A stretch of DNA of 64,000 nt from Gammaproteobacteria bacterium (GTDB taxonomy: Bacteria; Pseudomonadota; Gammaproteobacteria; Pseudomonadales; Azotimanducaceae_A), in contig DUAT01000078.1 of the NCBI GenBank assembly GCA_012960755.1, positions 124,001 through 188,000 on the forward strand, read 5' to 3'. Made by a program: the position numbers and the translations under genes. The notes under the pieces are model-generated. The model saw nothing but the letters and a program-made list of their open reading frames with translations. It searched no databases and was not told the origin of the DNA. Shown here one piece after another: positions 18,664 through 26,698 of the stretch; the first letter of the stretch is position 1; each line of letters starts with the position of its first letter.

Positions 18664-19346
18664 TTAAGATAATCGGGTTTGACCTGGATGACACCTTGTG
18701 GGACGTTGCCCCTGTTATTCGCCATGCAGAAGCGCAACTCAATTTATGGTTGGCAAACGAGGTGCCTGCTCTTAAATACAGCGTAGAAACCATGCGTGCG
18801 CTACGCAAGCAGGTACTCGATGAAAATCCAGGCCTCGTCAAACAAATTACCGAATTCCGGCGCTGTATCATCGAACGCGCGTTGCGCTTAAGCCATATTG
18901 CTTCGCCCAGGGCGATAGACCTGTCGCACCAGGCAATGGAAGTGTTTCTGCACGCACGCAATCAGATCGAATTATTCGACGGCACCTGGGAAGTGCTCCA
19001 GGACCTCTCTCGCCATTACACGCTGGCGGCCCTAACCAATGGCAACGCCGACATCCAACGCCTCGGCCTCGACCAGCTGTTCAGTTTTGGATTTACAGCC
19101 GAAGAAGTCGGTGCACCTAAACCGGAACCGCACCTGTTTTCTGCCGCCTTACAACACGCCGGGGTGGATCCCCATGAAATGATCTATGTTGGTGACGATC
19201 CAAAATTGGATGTCGACGCTGCTAAAAACGCCGGTTTGCATGCAATCTGGATGGACAGGGGCACCAAAACGCCTGGAGAGCATCAGGCAGATGTAACGAT
19301 CACCGATATTTCTCAACTTCCAGATGCGGTTGCAAAGATCCATTGA
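18660..19346 (+). CDS. HAD-superfamily hydrolase (YigB-like)
   Basis: A cytoplasmic phosphatase of 228 residues, in the family of Escherichia coli YigB, a flavin mononucleotide/5-amino-6-(5-phosphoribitylamino)uracil phosphatase. Motif I is FDLDDTLWD with D8 and D10; motif II lies in LAALTNGNA; motif III/IV is GAPKPEPHLF and MIYVGDDPKLDVDAAKNAG. It overlaps the xerC stop by four bases, so it is translationally coupled. The true substrate cannot be told from sequence. Confidence 0.88.
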   Translation: MIKIIGFDLDDTLWDVAPVIRHAEAQLNLWLANEVPALKYSVETMRALRKQVLDENPGLVKQITEFRRCIIERALRLSHIASPRAIDLSHQAMEVFLHARNQIELFDGTWEVLQDLSRHYTLAALTNGNADIQRLGLDQLFSFGFTAEEVGAPKPEPHLFSAALQHAGVDPHEMIYVGDDPKLDVDAAKNAGLHAIWMDRGTKTPGEHQADVTITDISQLPDAVAKIH

Positions 19347-19451
19347 CGCTGGAAATCGGGGTGTTTTTGTAACATCATAACGCTTTGATATCTATCCTCG
19401 ACGTCAGATTCTGCGGTCTGGTACTCCTGATTCGCAATAAGGAACAACACC

Positions 19452-21500
19452 ATGAAATCTCGAACACAAGGCCTTAGCGCCATGACTCCGCTTCTATTCA
19501 GCGCATTTCTGTTAACTGCCTGCGGTCAACAGGCAACCGAAGAAGCAGCAGAAGCCTCTGCGACCCCTGCAGTTGTAGCGCAGAAGGCGCAGGTTCTGGA
19601 GGATATTATCGGCATGCAGGTTGATGACTTCCAATTGCTGGACCATAGGGGTGCTGCCCATAGCCTGAGCTACTACAGCAATGCGTCAGCCATTGTCCTC
19701 ATGACCCAGGGCAATGGCTGTCCGATCGTTCGCAACGCCATGCCAGCCCTGCGTGTCGTGCGAGATGAATATGCGGACAAAGGTGTTAAGTTTTTTCTGC
19801 TGAATTCCAATATTCAGGATAACGCCGCCAGCATCACAGCCGAGGTTGAGGAGTTTGGCTTCGATATGCAGGTATTGGTCGACGAGTATCAGCTGGTGGG
19901 AGAATCCCTGAATGTCACGCGTACCGCAGAGATATTTGTTATCGATCCCTCCAGTCGGCGGGTTGTCTACCACGGTCCTGTCGATGATCGCCTGACTTAC
20001 GAAAATCAGAAGGCAGAGGCAGAACATAAATACCTGGTTGATGCCCTGGATGCAGTGATTAACGGTGTACAGATCACAGTCGCCCAGGTAGACGCACCAG
20101 GCTGCCTGATTAACTTCCCGGAACGCGGGCAGCAGGCACAACACGCAAATATTTCCTACCACGATACCATCGCACCCATCCTGGAAGAAAACTGCGTCAG
20201 CTGTCACCAGGAAGGGGGTATCGGTCCCTGGGCGATGAACAGCTATGCAATGGTCACGGGTTTCGCTCCCATGATTCGTGAAGTCATTCGTACCGACCGC
20301 ATGCCTCCATGGCATTCAGACCCTAACATCGGCCACTTTATTGGCGATCGAAGCCTTGATGCCGAGGAAATCAAAACCCTGGTACATTGGATTGAAGCCG
20401 GTGCCCCGCGTGGCGAGGGTTCAGATCCACTGGCGGAGCCGCGCGAGCCAATTCAGGACTGGCCCCTTGGCCAACCCGACATCGTCCTGGATATCCCTGC
20501 GTTCGAGGTTCCTGCGACGGGTATCGTTGATTACCAGCGGCCAGTGATTGCCAATCCACTCACAGAACCCAGGTGGTTACGTGCCAGCACCGTCAAAGTA
20601 GGCTCCCGGGAATCAGTACATCATGTGCTCACTGGACATATGAAAGAGATACCCGAGAATGGGAAAAGCAGTGAATCTCGTTGGGGTGCATCAGTGGGGG
20701 GTTATGCTGTCGGTGCCGAGTCTTTTATTTCCCGGGACAATGTCGGGACGCTGATCCCGGTGGGTGGCGTTATCGGCCTCCAAATACACTACACGCCCTT
20801 TGGAAAGTCCGTCACAGATCGCTCCCAGATTGGCCTGTATTTCTACAAGGACGACGAATTGCCAGGCCTGATGCAACGTGCCACCGTGATCCTGGATGCA
20901 TCAATTGATATTCCACCGGAAACTGCCCGTCACAAGGAAACTGCCTACGTGGAATTTCCCCGCGATGCACTGCTCTATTACGCATTTCCCCATGCGCATT
21001 ACCGGGGGCAGTCTTCGACCCTTTCGATTCGTTATCCGGATGGCTCCGAGGAAATGCTGCTTTCACTGCCCAGATACGACTTTAACTGGCAACGTGCCTA
21101 TGGATTTGAAGAGCCCATTGATATCCCAGCTGGTTCAAAACTGGTAGCTCGATATGAATACGACAATTCGGCCCAGAACTTTGCCAATCCCGACCCGTCT
21201 CTGCGTATAACCTGGGGCGAGCAGTCACATGAAGAAATGTTGTTCACCGCGCTCAGTTATCGATGGAAGGAAGAGACAACCGATAGTCTTAAACCTGAGT
21301 TCGCGAAGATGCTGAATTCAACCCGACTGTTTGGCATGTTGGATGACAACCTCGACGATATCCTCCAGAAGAGCGAATTAAAAGGTCGGCCAGGTAAACG
21401 CCTGGCACAAAATTTCGACAAACTCGATCGCAATGGCGATGGTGGCCTGACTCGCGAGGAATACTCTGCCATCTTTGTTGCCAGCAGCCGAGCTGACTAG
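19452..21500 (+). CDS. Lipoprotein with redoxin, c-type heme, copper-monooxygenase-like and EF-hand segments
   Basis: A 682-residue secreted protein with four joined parts. The signal peptide ends in lipobox LLTAC (C24), then an Ala/Glu-rich linker. A redoxin fold (about 48-205) has a single cysteine C90 in GNGCPIVRNA. A c-type heme site CVSCH (C248, C251, H252) lies in a small cytochrome segment. A PHM/DBM-like region (about 345-630) keeps the spaced copper ligands HH (390-391), H446, HxH (514, 516) and a Met in HEEM (M596). A C-terminal EF-hand is DRNGDGGLTREEY. A copper- and heme-dependent periplasmic oxidoreductase is likely; the substrate is unknown. It stands alone, between the HAD gene and thrC. 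Confidence 0.8.
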   Translation: MKSRTQGLSAMTPLLFSAFLLTACGQQATEEAAEASATPAVVAQKAQVLEDIIGMQVDDFQLLDHRGAAHSLSYYSNASAIVLMTQGNGCPIVRNAMPALRVVRDEYADKGVKFFLLNSNIQDNAASITAEVEEFGFDMQVLVDEYQLVGESLNVTRTAEIFVIDPSSRRVVYHGPVDDRLTYENQKAEAEHKYLVDALDAVINGVQITVAQVDAPGCLINFPERGQQAQHANISYHDTIAPILEENCVSCHQEGGIGPWAMNSYAMVTGFAPMIREVIRTDRMPPWHSDPNIGHFIGDRSLDAEEIKTLVHWIEAGAPRGEGSDPLAEPREPIQDWPLGQPDIVLDIPAFEVPATGIVDYQRPVIANPLTEPRWLRASTVKVGSRESVHHVLTGHMKEIPENGKSSESRWGASVGGYAVGAESFISRDNVGTLIPVGGVIGLQIHYTPFGKSVTDRSQIGLYFYKDDELPGLMQRATVILDASIDIPPETARHKETAYVEFPRDALLYYAFPHAHYRGQSSTLSIRYPDGSEEMLLSLPRYDFNWQRAYGFEEPIDIPAGSKLVARYEYDNSAQNFANPDPSLRITWGEQSHEEMLFTALSYRWKEETTDSLKPEFAKMLNSTRLFGMLDDNLDDILQKSELKGRPGKRLAQNFDKLDRNGDGGLTREEYSAIFVASSRAD

Positions 21501-21505
21501 GTTGA

Positions 21506-21528
21506 CCAGGAGGCTGACTGAGAATAGA
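21506..21528. repeat. Second dispersed repeat family, copy a
   Basis: CCAGGAGGCTGACTGAGAAT begins here, just after the stop of the redoxin-heme-copper gene. A near copy (21 of 23 bases) lies at 34073-34095. Only two copies are in the window, and the full element is undefined. Confidence 0.4.
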
Positions 21529-21562
21529 TAACCTGCTGCGGAGAGGGTGGAAGGTCCCTGGT

Positions 21563-22933
21563 TCACCCACTCGTTTCAATCAGTAATTTGATTTCAGCGA
21601 CATGGGCATCAAGTAGTTTCTTTCTTGTGGGCAGCCCTTTTAACGCCTCCAGGGTTGGATGCGTAATAGCAGACCCCGGCAGGGCATTTGCCATGACATC
21701 CTCGAATTTGGCTGGATGCGCCGTAGACAGAGCAAGTAACGGTACGGTGTCATCCCGGAATCGTGCCGCCACCGCCAATCCAACGGCTGTGTGCGGATCA
21801 ACCACATACTGGTGGCTGTCAAAGTAGCGCTTAATCGTATTTCTGGTTTCTTCATCACTTACCGATGCTGCTCGGAAGACCGGATCGAACCTGCTTGAGT
21901 TGAACCGCATTTCAGCTCGGCCGGTATCTGCAAAACCCTGCATAAACTCGCTCAGCTTGGTCGGGTTTTCATCACACTTGTAGTACAGGTATCGCTCAAA
22001 ATTACTTGAGACCTGAATATCCATGGCCGGGCTGTGGGTAAAATTCACAGGGCCTCGTTCATACACACCGGAATTAAAGAATCGCGCCAAAATATCATTG
22101 CTGTTAGTCGCAAGTATCAAACGGCGAATCGGCAAGCCCATCTTCCTGGCCAGGAACCCGGCCAGTATGTTTCCAAAATTCCCCGTAGGAACACAAACAT
22201 CAAAATGCAGCGGACTCCCTATCTGAAAGTAGCCGGAAAAGTAGTAAACAATCTGGGCGAGGACGCGCGTCCAGTTAACCGAATTAACGGCAGCCAGGTT
22301 ATGGGACTGCTTGAATTCCAGGTCACTAAAGACTGATTTCATCAATGACTGGCAGTCATCGAAACTGCCGTTGATTGCAATATTGTGAACATTATTGTCC
22401 AGAACAGAGGTCATCTGCTGTTCCTGGATCGTACTGGTCTTGCCCTCAGGAAACATGATGTAAATATTGATGTTTGACTTACCGCGAATCCCGGCGATAG
22501 CAGCGCTGCCGGTATCCCCACTGGTTGCCCCGAGGATATTCACGGTGGTTTGTCGCTCAGTCAGGATGTGTTCGAAAATATTGCCAAGGAATTGTAACGC
22601 AACATCTTTGAAAGCCAGGGTTGGTCCGTGAAAAAGCTCAAGGATATGAACATCACCCACATTGCGAACAGGCGTTACTAGTTCATGGTCAAAAGTAGCG
22701 TAGCTCCGTTCGATAATCTCCCTGAGTGTTTCCGGGTCAATGTCATCGATATAGTATGACATCACTTCATACGCCAGTTCCGCGTAGCCAAGGTTCTGCC
22801 ATTGCACCAATTCTTCTGCGACATCGGGTATCTGCTCCGGGAGCAGCAATCCGCCGTCCGGTGCCAATCCCATGATAACGGCATCCCTGAACGTAACATT
22901 AGTCACACCGCCTCTCGTGCTCTTGTATCTCAT
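21563..22933 (-). CDS. thrC: Threonine synthase
   Basis: PLP enzyme that makes threonine from O-phosphohomoserine. It has 456 residues from ATG at 22933: start MRYKSTRGGVTNVTF, PLP lysine in LAFKDVALQF (K109), phosphate-binding GATSGDTGSAA. An in-frame TTG at 22954 was rejected, because a TATAAT at 22967-22972 would leave almost no leader. It belongs to the longer proteobacterial/yeast-type class. Its pathway partner thrB is 12 kb away, and hom is not in the window. Confidence 0.95.
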   Translation of the reverse strand: MRYKSTRGGVTNVTFRDAVIMGLAPDGGLLLPEQIPDVAEELVQWQNLGYAELAYEVMSYYIDDIDPETLREIIERSYATFDHELVTPVRNVGDVHILELFHGPTLAFKDVALQFLGNIFEHILTERQTTVNILGATSGDTGSAAIAGIRGKSNINIYIMFPEGKTSTIQEQQMTSVLDNNVHNIAINGSFDDCQSLMKSVFSDLEFKQSHNLAAVNSVNWTRVLAQIVYYFSGYFQIGSPLHFDVCVPTGNFGNILAGFLARKMGLPIRRLILATNSNDILARFFNSGVYERGPVNFTHSPAMDIQVSSNFERYLYYKCDENPTKLSEFMQGFADTGRAEMRFNSSRFDPVFRAASVSDEETRNTIKRYFDSHQYVVDPHTAVGLAVAARFRDDTVPLLALSTAHPAKFEDVMANALPGSAITHPTLEALKGLPTRKKLLDAHVAEIKLLIETSG

Positions 22934-22966
22934 TAAGTCAATGCTGCTCTGCAAGAAATTACTATT

Positions 22967-22972
22967 ATTATA
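22967..22972 (-). promoter_or_regulatory. Candidate -10 box of thrC
   Basis: TATAAT on the minus strand, about 34 bases before the thrC ATG at 22933, followed by an AT-rich stretch. The -35 position (CTTTAT at 17-base spacing) is weak, so this is a partial promoter call. Confidence 0.45.
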
Positions 22973-23057
22973 GAGAGGTTACTACGCCGATAAAGTCCCG
23001 ATTATGCACATCGTGTTATCACCCATGAATACAACCTGGTGGTACGCATAAAAAACG

Positions 23058-23086
23058 GGAAAAAAAGGGACGTAAAACGTCCCTTT
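23058..23086 (-). terminator. Intrinsic terminator after glnK
   Basis: On the minus strand, AAAGGGACGT, loop TTT, ACGTCCCTTT, then a run of seven T in total. A ten-base perfect stem makes this one of the strongest terminators in the window. It ends the torF-glnK transcript about 60 bases after the glnK stop. Confidence 0.85.
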
Positions 23087-23148
23087 CTGTGCGAAAAACC
23101 TGAAACTGGCCGGTGACAGCCCCCCAGGTAAATTCAAGTCGTCAGATG

Positions 23149-23496
<348 letters not shown>

Positions 23497-23540
23497 CTAT
23501 TCAGGATGCCTTTATTATTTATCTGGCAAATGTAACTAAA

Positions 23541-24233
23541 TTACAAACTCTTTCCAATGGCTAAAACAAATCTTGACTCACAAATTTCAGAACCGCCAAA
23601 ACATTCTGTCTTCGATAAATCGGTATCGTACCAGGTAAGCGATACATCAATTTCAGCAATACTCTTGCTCAGCCCTATTGAATACTCAAGATAATCAACT
23701 GTCCCAAATTGAGTATTTTCATCGATCTGTTGACTGCCGATGTGAAATCCGAGTCCAAAATCATTCGGCAGTCCCAGTTCATAATCAACGTAAACATAGG
23801 TTGCAGCGCCCGTTTCAAAGAAGAAGTCGGGAGAGTAGGCTAGACCCAGTGTAAAGTCCTTAAATGAAAGACTGCCATAAATCTCGTTGAAGCTGCTATC
23901 CGGATTTCCACCTTGACCATCATCTGGATATATGTATGCCAGGACGCCGATATCATAACCAAAATCTTCGCTGAAACTCCCACCGAAACCAGCATAAACA
24001 TCAATCTCGACACTGCCATCGAATGAAACGTTGGATGCCCAGGTACCCGCGTAAAAACCGGATTCACTTTCAAAATCAAATCCACCCTGGATGGTTGGAT
24101 TCTCGTTTGTCTGGGAAATACCACGATATACATAGTCGGAACCCAGGCTCACGTTCCCACTTATCTCAGCGTCGGCGTTTGTAGCTCCAAGTAACAAAGT
24201 ACTTCCCAGCAGTAACATTTTTAGTTTATTCAT
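23541..24233 (-). CDS. TorF-family putative outer-membrane porin
   Basis: A 230-residue predicted beta-barrel. The signal peptide is MNKLKMLLLGSTLLLGATNADA. Aromatic-rich alternating strands follow, including the family hallmark SLGSDYVYRGISQTNENP, typical of TIGR02001/TorF proteins, and it ends in a strand RFVLAIGKSL. ATG at 24233 is chosen because GGGGGA stands just before it; the frame continues to 24245. The gene precedes glnK, an arrangement often seen in marine gammaproteobacteria. A role in letting ammonium or another small nitrogen compound through the outer membrane is inference. Confidence 0.82.
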   Translation of the reverse strand: MNKLKMLLLGSTLLLGATNADAEISGNVSLGSDYVYRGISQTNENPTIQGGFDFESESGFYAGTWASNVSFDGSVEIDVYAGFGGSFSEDFGYDIGVLAYIYPDDGQGGNPDSSFNEIYGSLSFKDFTLGLAYSPDFFFETGAATYVYVDYELGLPNDFGLGFHIGSQQIDENTQFGTVDYLEYSIGLSKSIAEIDVSLTWYDTDLSKTECFGGSEICESRFVLAIGKSL

Positions 24234-24330
24234 TGTTTCCCCCATCTATTTAGTAATTCGAACCACTCAAATAATTCAGTTGAAATCGACAGATGACTGA
24301 CTACAGTGGTTTGATATGTCCTTGGCATAG

Positions 24331-24347
24331 AGCATTGAACATGCCAA
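24331..24347 (-). promoter_or_regulatory. Candidate sigma-54 promoter of torF-glnK
   Basis: Minus strand TTGGCATGTTCAATGCT matches the -24/-12 consensus TTGGCACG-N4-TTGCW at all but two positions. The GG and GC are exactly ten bases apart. It lies about 100 bases before the torF ATG, giving a leader of about 88 bases. A CTTGGCAT/ATGCCAAG inverted repeat (24321-24348) overlaps it. Confidence 0.6.
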
Positions 24348-24411
24348 GTTCTCAAAACCCTTAAAAAACAGTCGGTTAGCCGCCACGACGACAAAAACCG
24401 TGAAAATAGAA

Positions 24412-24458
24412 GGCCCTGTTATGGTGCATACCTAAGCCCCGTGAGCCAGCCGGGTGCA
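24412..24458 (-). promoter_or_regulatory. Candidate NtrC sites upstream of the sigma-54 promoter
   Basis: Two GGTGCA half-sites on the plus strand, at 24423-24428 and 24453-24458, lie exactly 30 bases apart (three helical turns) and about 100 and 130 bases upstream of the predicted start. The second reads TGAGCC-N5-GGTGCA, 10 of 12 against the NtrC consensus TGCACC-N5-GGTGCA; the first is weaker. The rest of the 344-base torF-comM gap shows nothing further. Confidence 0.45.
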
Positions 24459-24577
24459 CTTTTTTGGGGAATAATGATGATGAATCTCTATTAAATATCC
24501 CACAGGAATATCCGCTTCCTCCTACAAACTCGTCGTCAGTTTTTTGTGAAACTACGGTGACTCAAAAAGGACCGCGA

Positions 24578-26095
24578 ATGACCGTCGCTATCACCTACTC
24601 TCGAGCACAAATCGGTATCGACGCACCGCTGGTCACCGTCGAGGCTGATATTTCAGCGGGATTGCCGCAGATTCTGATCGTCGGCTTACCAGAAACCGCT
24701 GTTAAGGAGAGCAAAGACCGGGTCAAGGCTGCGATCCAGAATTCCGGTTTCAAAATGCCCTTGAGACGCGTGACCGTTAATCTCGCCCCGGCAGATTTAC
24801 CCAAACAGAGTGGTCGCTACGACCTGGCTATTGCCGTGGCGATCCTGGGCGCAAACGGCCAGCTTCCGGTAGACAGACTATCTCGATTCGAACTGCTGGG
24901 TGAGCTGGCGCTGGATGGTCGCCTGCGTTCTATCCAGGGTGTCCTGCCTGCCACTGTCAAAAATGTCACCAGCAAGAGACAGCTCATCGTACCCGGTATC
25001 AACGCCAATGAAGCGGCTTTAGCTGACAACACTGAAGTTTTGACTGCCACCAGTCTTTTCGACACGGTGGAATTCCTGAACAATAAAAGTCAGCTTACCC
25101 GGGCCATCCAGGATTTCGACGTGCCACCGGTTACGCCAACCAGATTACTATCCGATGTCAGGGGACAACATCTCGCAAAACGTGCGCTTGTAATTGCTGC
25201 AGCCGGTGCTCACAACATCCTCTTCGTCGGACCTCCCGGTACCGGAAAGACCATGTTAGCCAGCCGTCTCGCCAGTTTGCTGCCACCCATGAACACGCCA
25301 GAGTCATTGGAAGTTGCGTCTATTCAATCCATATCAAAGTACTCTTTTGACCTTGCCGCCTGGGGAAGACGACCATTTCGCGCTCCACATCATACCGCTT
25401 CCGGGATTGCCCTGGTCGGTGGCAGCAGCCCCCCGAAGCCTGGTGAAATTTCTCTGGCTCATCTCGGGGTGTTGTTCCTGGATGAACTGCCGGAGTTCTC
25501 ACGACAGGTGCTTGAGGTCCTGAGGGAACCTTTGGAATCAGGAAAAATTGTCATCAGTCGAGCCCGTCATCAAGTGACTTACCCCGCCAGGTTCCAACTG
25601 GTGTCTGCAATGAACCCCTGCCCTTGCGGTTATTTCGGCGACAATTCAGGTCGCTGTAACTGCACCATGGATCGCGTAGAAAGATATCGGGGTAAGGTTT
25701 CCGGGCCGCTCATGGATAGAATCGACATGCACGTCGATGTTCCTGCCCTGCCAAAAGGCGCACTTTCAGACCCTGGCTTAAAACCGGATGAGAAGGAACA
25801 TTACGACGCAACAGAATTAGTCGATGCGTCCCGGAGACGGATGCGGCAGCGTTCAGGAAAGTTAAACGCCTATCTCACCAGCAGAGAAACTGGCAGAAGC
25901 TGTGCGTTGCAGAAAAGTGACCAACAAGTGCTGGACAACGCAATGGATAAACTGGGATTGTCCGCCAGGGGCTATTACAAGATACTGAAGATCGCCCGCA
26001 CCATTGCAGACCTGGCAGACGAAGAGTGGATCGGTACGAATCATCTCGCCGAGGCGCTGAGTTTCAGGAAGCGGGACCAATATCAAATGCCCTAA
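24578..26095 (+). CDS. comM: ComM/YifB, Mg-chelatase-like AAA+ helicase
   Basis: Hexameric helicase that promotes branch migration during natural transformation and other recombination. It has 505 residues from ATG at 24578 (AAGGA upstream), against 506 in Escherichia coli YifB. The N-terminal Lon-protease-like fold has VGLPETAVKESKDRVKAAI. The AAA+ core has Walker A VGPPGTGKT (about 217-225), Walker B LFLDELPEF, and a cysteine cluster CPCGYFGDNSGRCNC. The frame extends to 24464 without family similarity. With dprA also present, natural competence is possible. Confidence 0.94.
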   Translation: MTVAITYSRAQIGIDAPLVTVEADISAGLPQILIVGLPETAVKESKDRVKAAIQNSGFKMPLRRVTVNLAPADLPKQSGRYDLAIAVAILGANGQLPVDRLSRFELLGELALDGRLRSIQGVLPATVKNVTSKRQLIVPGINANEAALADNTEVLTATSLFDTVEFLNNKSQLTRAIQDFDVPPVTPTRLLSDVRGQHLAKRALVIAAAGAHNILFVGPPGTGKTMLASRLASLLPPMNTPESLEVASIQSISKYSFDLAAWGRRPFRAPHHTASGIALVGGSSPPKPGEISLAHLGVLFLDELPEFSRQVLEVLREPLESGKIVISRARHQVTYPARFQLVSAMNPCPCGYFGDNSGRCNCTMDRVERYRGKVSGPLMDRIDMHVDVPALPKGALSDPGLKPDEKEHYDATELVDASRRRMRQRSGKLNAYLTSRETGRSCALQKSDQQVLDNAMDKLGLSARGYYKILKIARTIADLADEEWIGTNHLAEALSFRKRDQYQMP

Positions 26096-26126
26096 TTTTT
26101 GTACCGGAGTTAACCAGTCCGTTGCT

Positions 26127-26555
26127 CTACTTTGTGGAATCAACCATGTAATCAACAATGGCTTTAAGGTCATCGTCTGAGCAGGTAAAACACATTCCCT
26201 TGGCAGGCATGCCAGGGGGCATACCATTGATGACGCTACTGTACAAAACCCCCATACCCTTTGCGATTCTCGGCGCCCAGGAAGCCACGTCACCCAGCTT
26301 TGGAGCCCCGGCCACCCCAATTGCGTGACAGGTTGAGCAGGTTTTCTTGTAGTTTGCTTCTGCACCACCGCCACTGACCGCAACAACTGACGCCCCGTTG
26401 CTCGACCCGGCAGCACAACTATCGCCTTCGATACAGACGGAACCTACCTTGTGAATACGCTCTATGATACTGGCTTCTACTGTATCGGCGAACACAACAT
26501 CTGCGGTCAATATGTTTACCCATGTGGCAATCAATAGCATCCCGATTTTTTTCAC
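26127..26555 (-). CDS. Cytochrome c5
   Basis: A periplasmic monoheme electron carrier of 142 residues. The signal peptide ends about residue 23 (VVFA). The heme site is CSTCH (C73, C76, H77). The axial methionine is probably M116 in PGMPAKG, and the C122-C125 pair (CFTC) matches the disulfide typical of cytochrome c5. A low-complexity glycine/serine/alanine linker (about 48-66) precedes the heme domain. It probably feeds electrons to a terminal oxidase. A dispersed repeat copy lies directly upstream. Confidence 0.9.
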   Translation of the reverse strand: MKKIGMLLIATWVNILTADVVFADTVEASIIERIHKVGSVCIEGDSCAAGSSNGASVVAVSGGGAEANYKKTCSTCHAIGVAGAPKLGDVASWAPRIAKGMGVLYSSVINGMPPGMPAKGMCFTCSDDDLKAIVDYMVDSTK

Positions 26556-26576
26556 GACAACTTTTCCTGATTGTTA

Positions 26577-26632
26577 GGGAACCTCTGGTTAAGGTCTATT
26601 TTCGCCATGTCGGCGTTCTGGCACTCGTTCCC
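26577..26632. repeat. Dispersed inverted repeat, copy 3 (diverged)
   Basis: GGGAACCTCTGGTTAAG (26577-26593) differs from the left arm of copy 1 by one base. GTTCCC at 26627-26632 gives a short right arm, so the span is 56 bases, close to the 59 of copy 1. It lies between the IMP-dehydrogenase-like gene and cytochrome c5. Confidence 0.5.
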
Positions 26633-26698
26633 GCAAGTCCAGCAAGTTAAAAACGACGCGCATTGTAACCTAAACCCTCAGTCCGAACCATATTCGCC

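Noticed and set aside
22934..22954. TTG start for thrC at 22954
   Set aside because: A TATAAT at 22967-22972 would put the start almost at the transcript end; ATG at 22933 fits the family.
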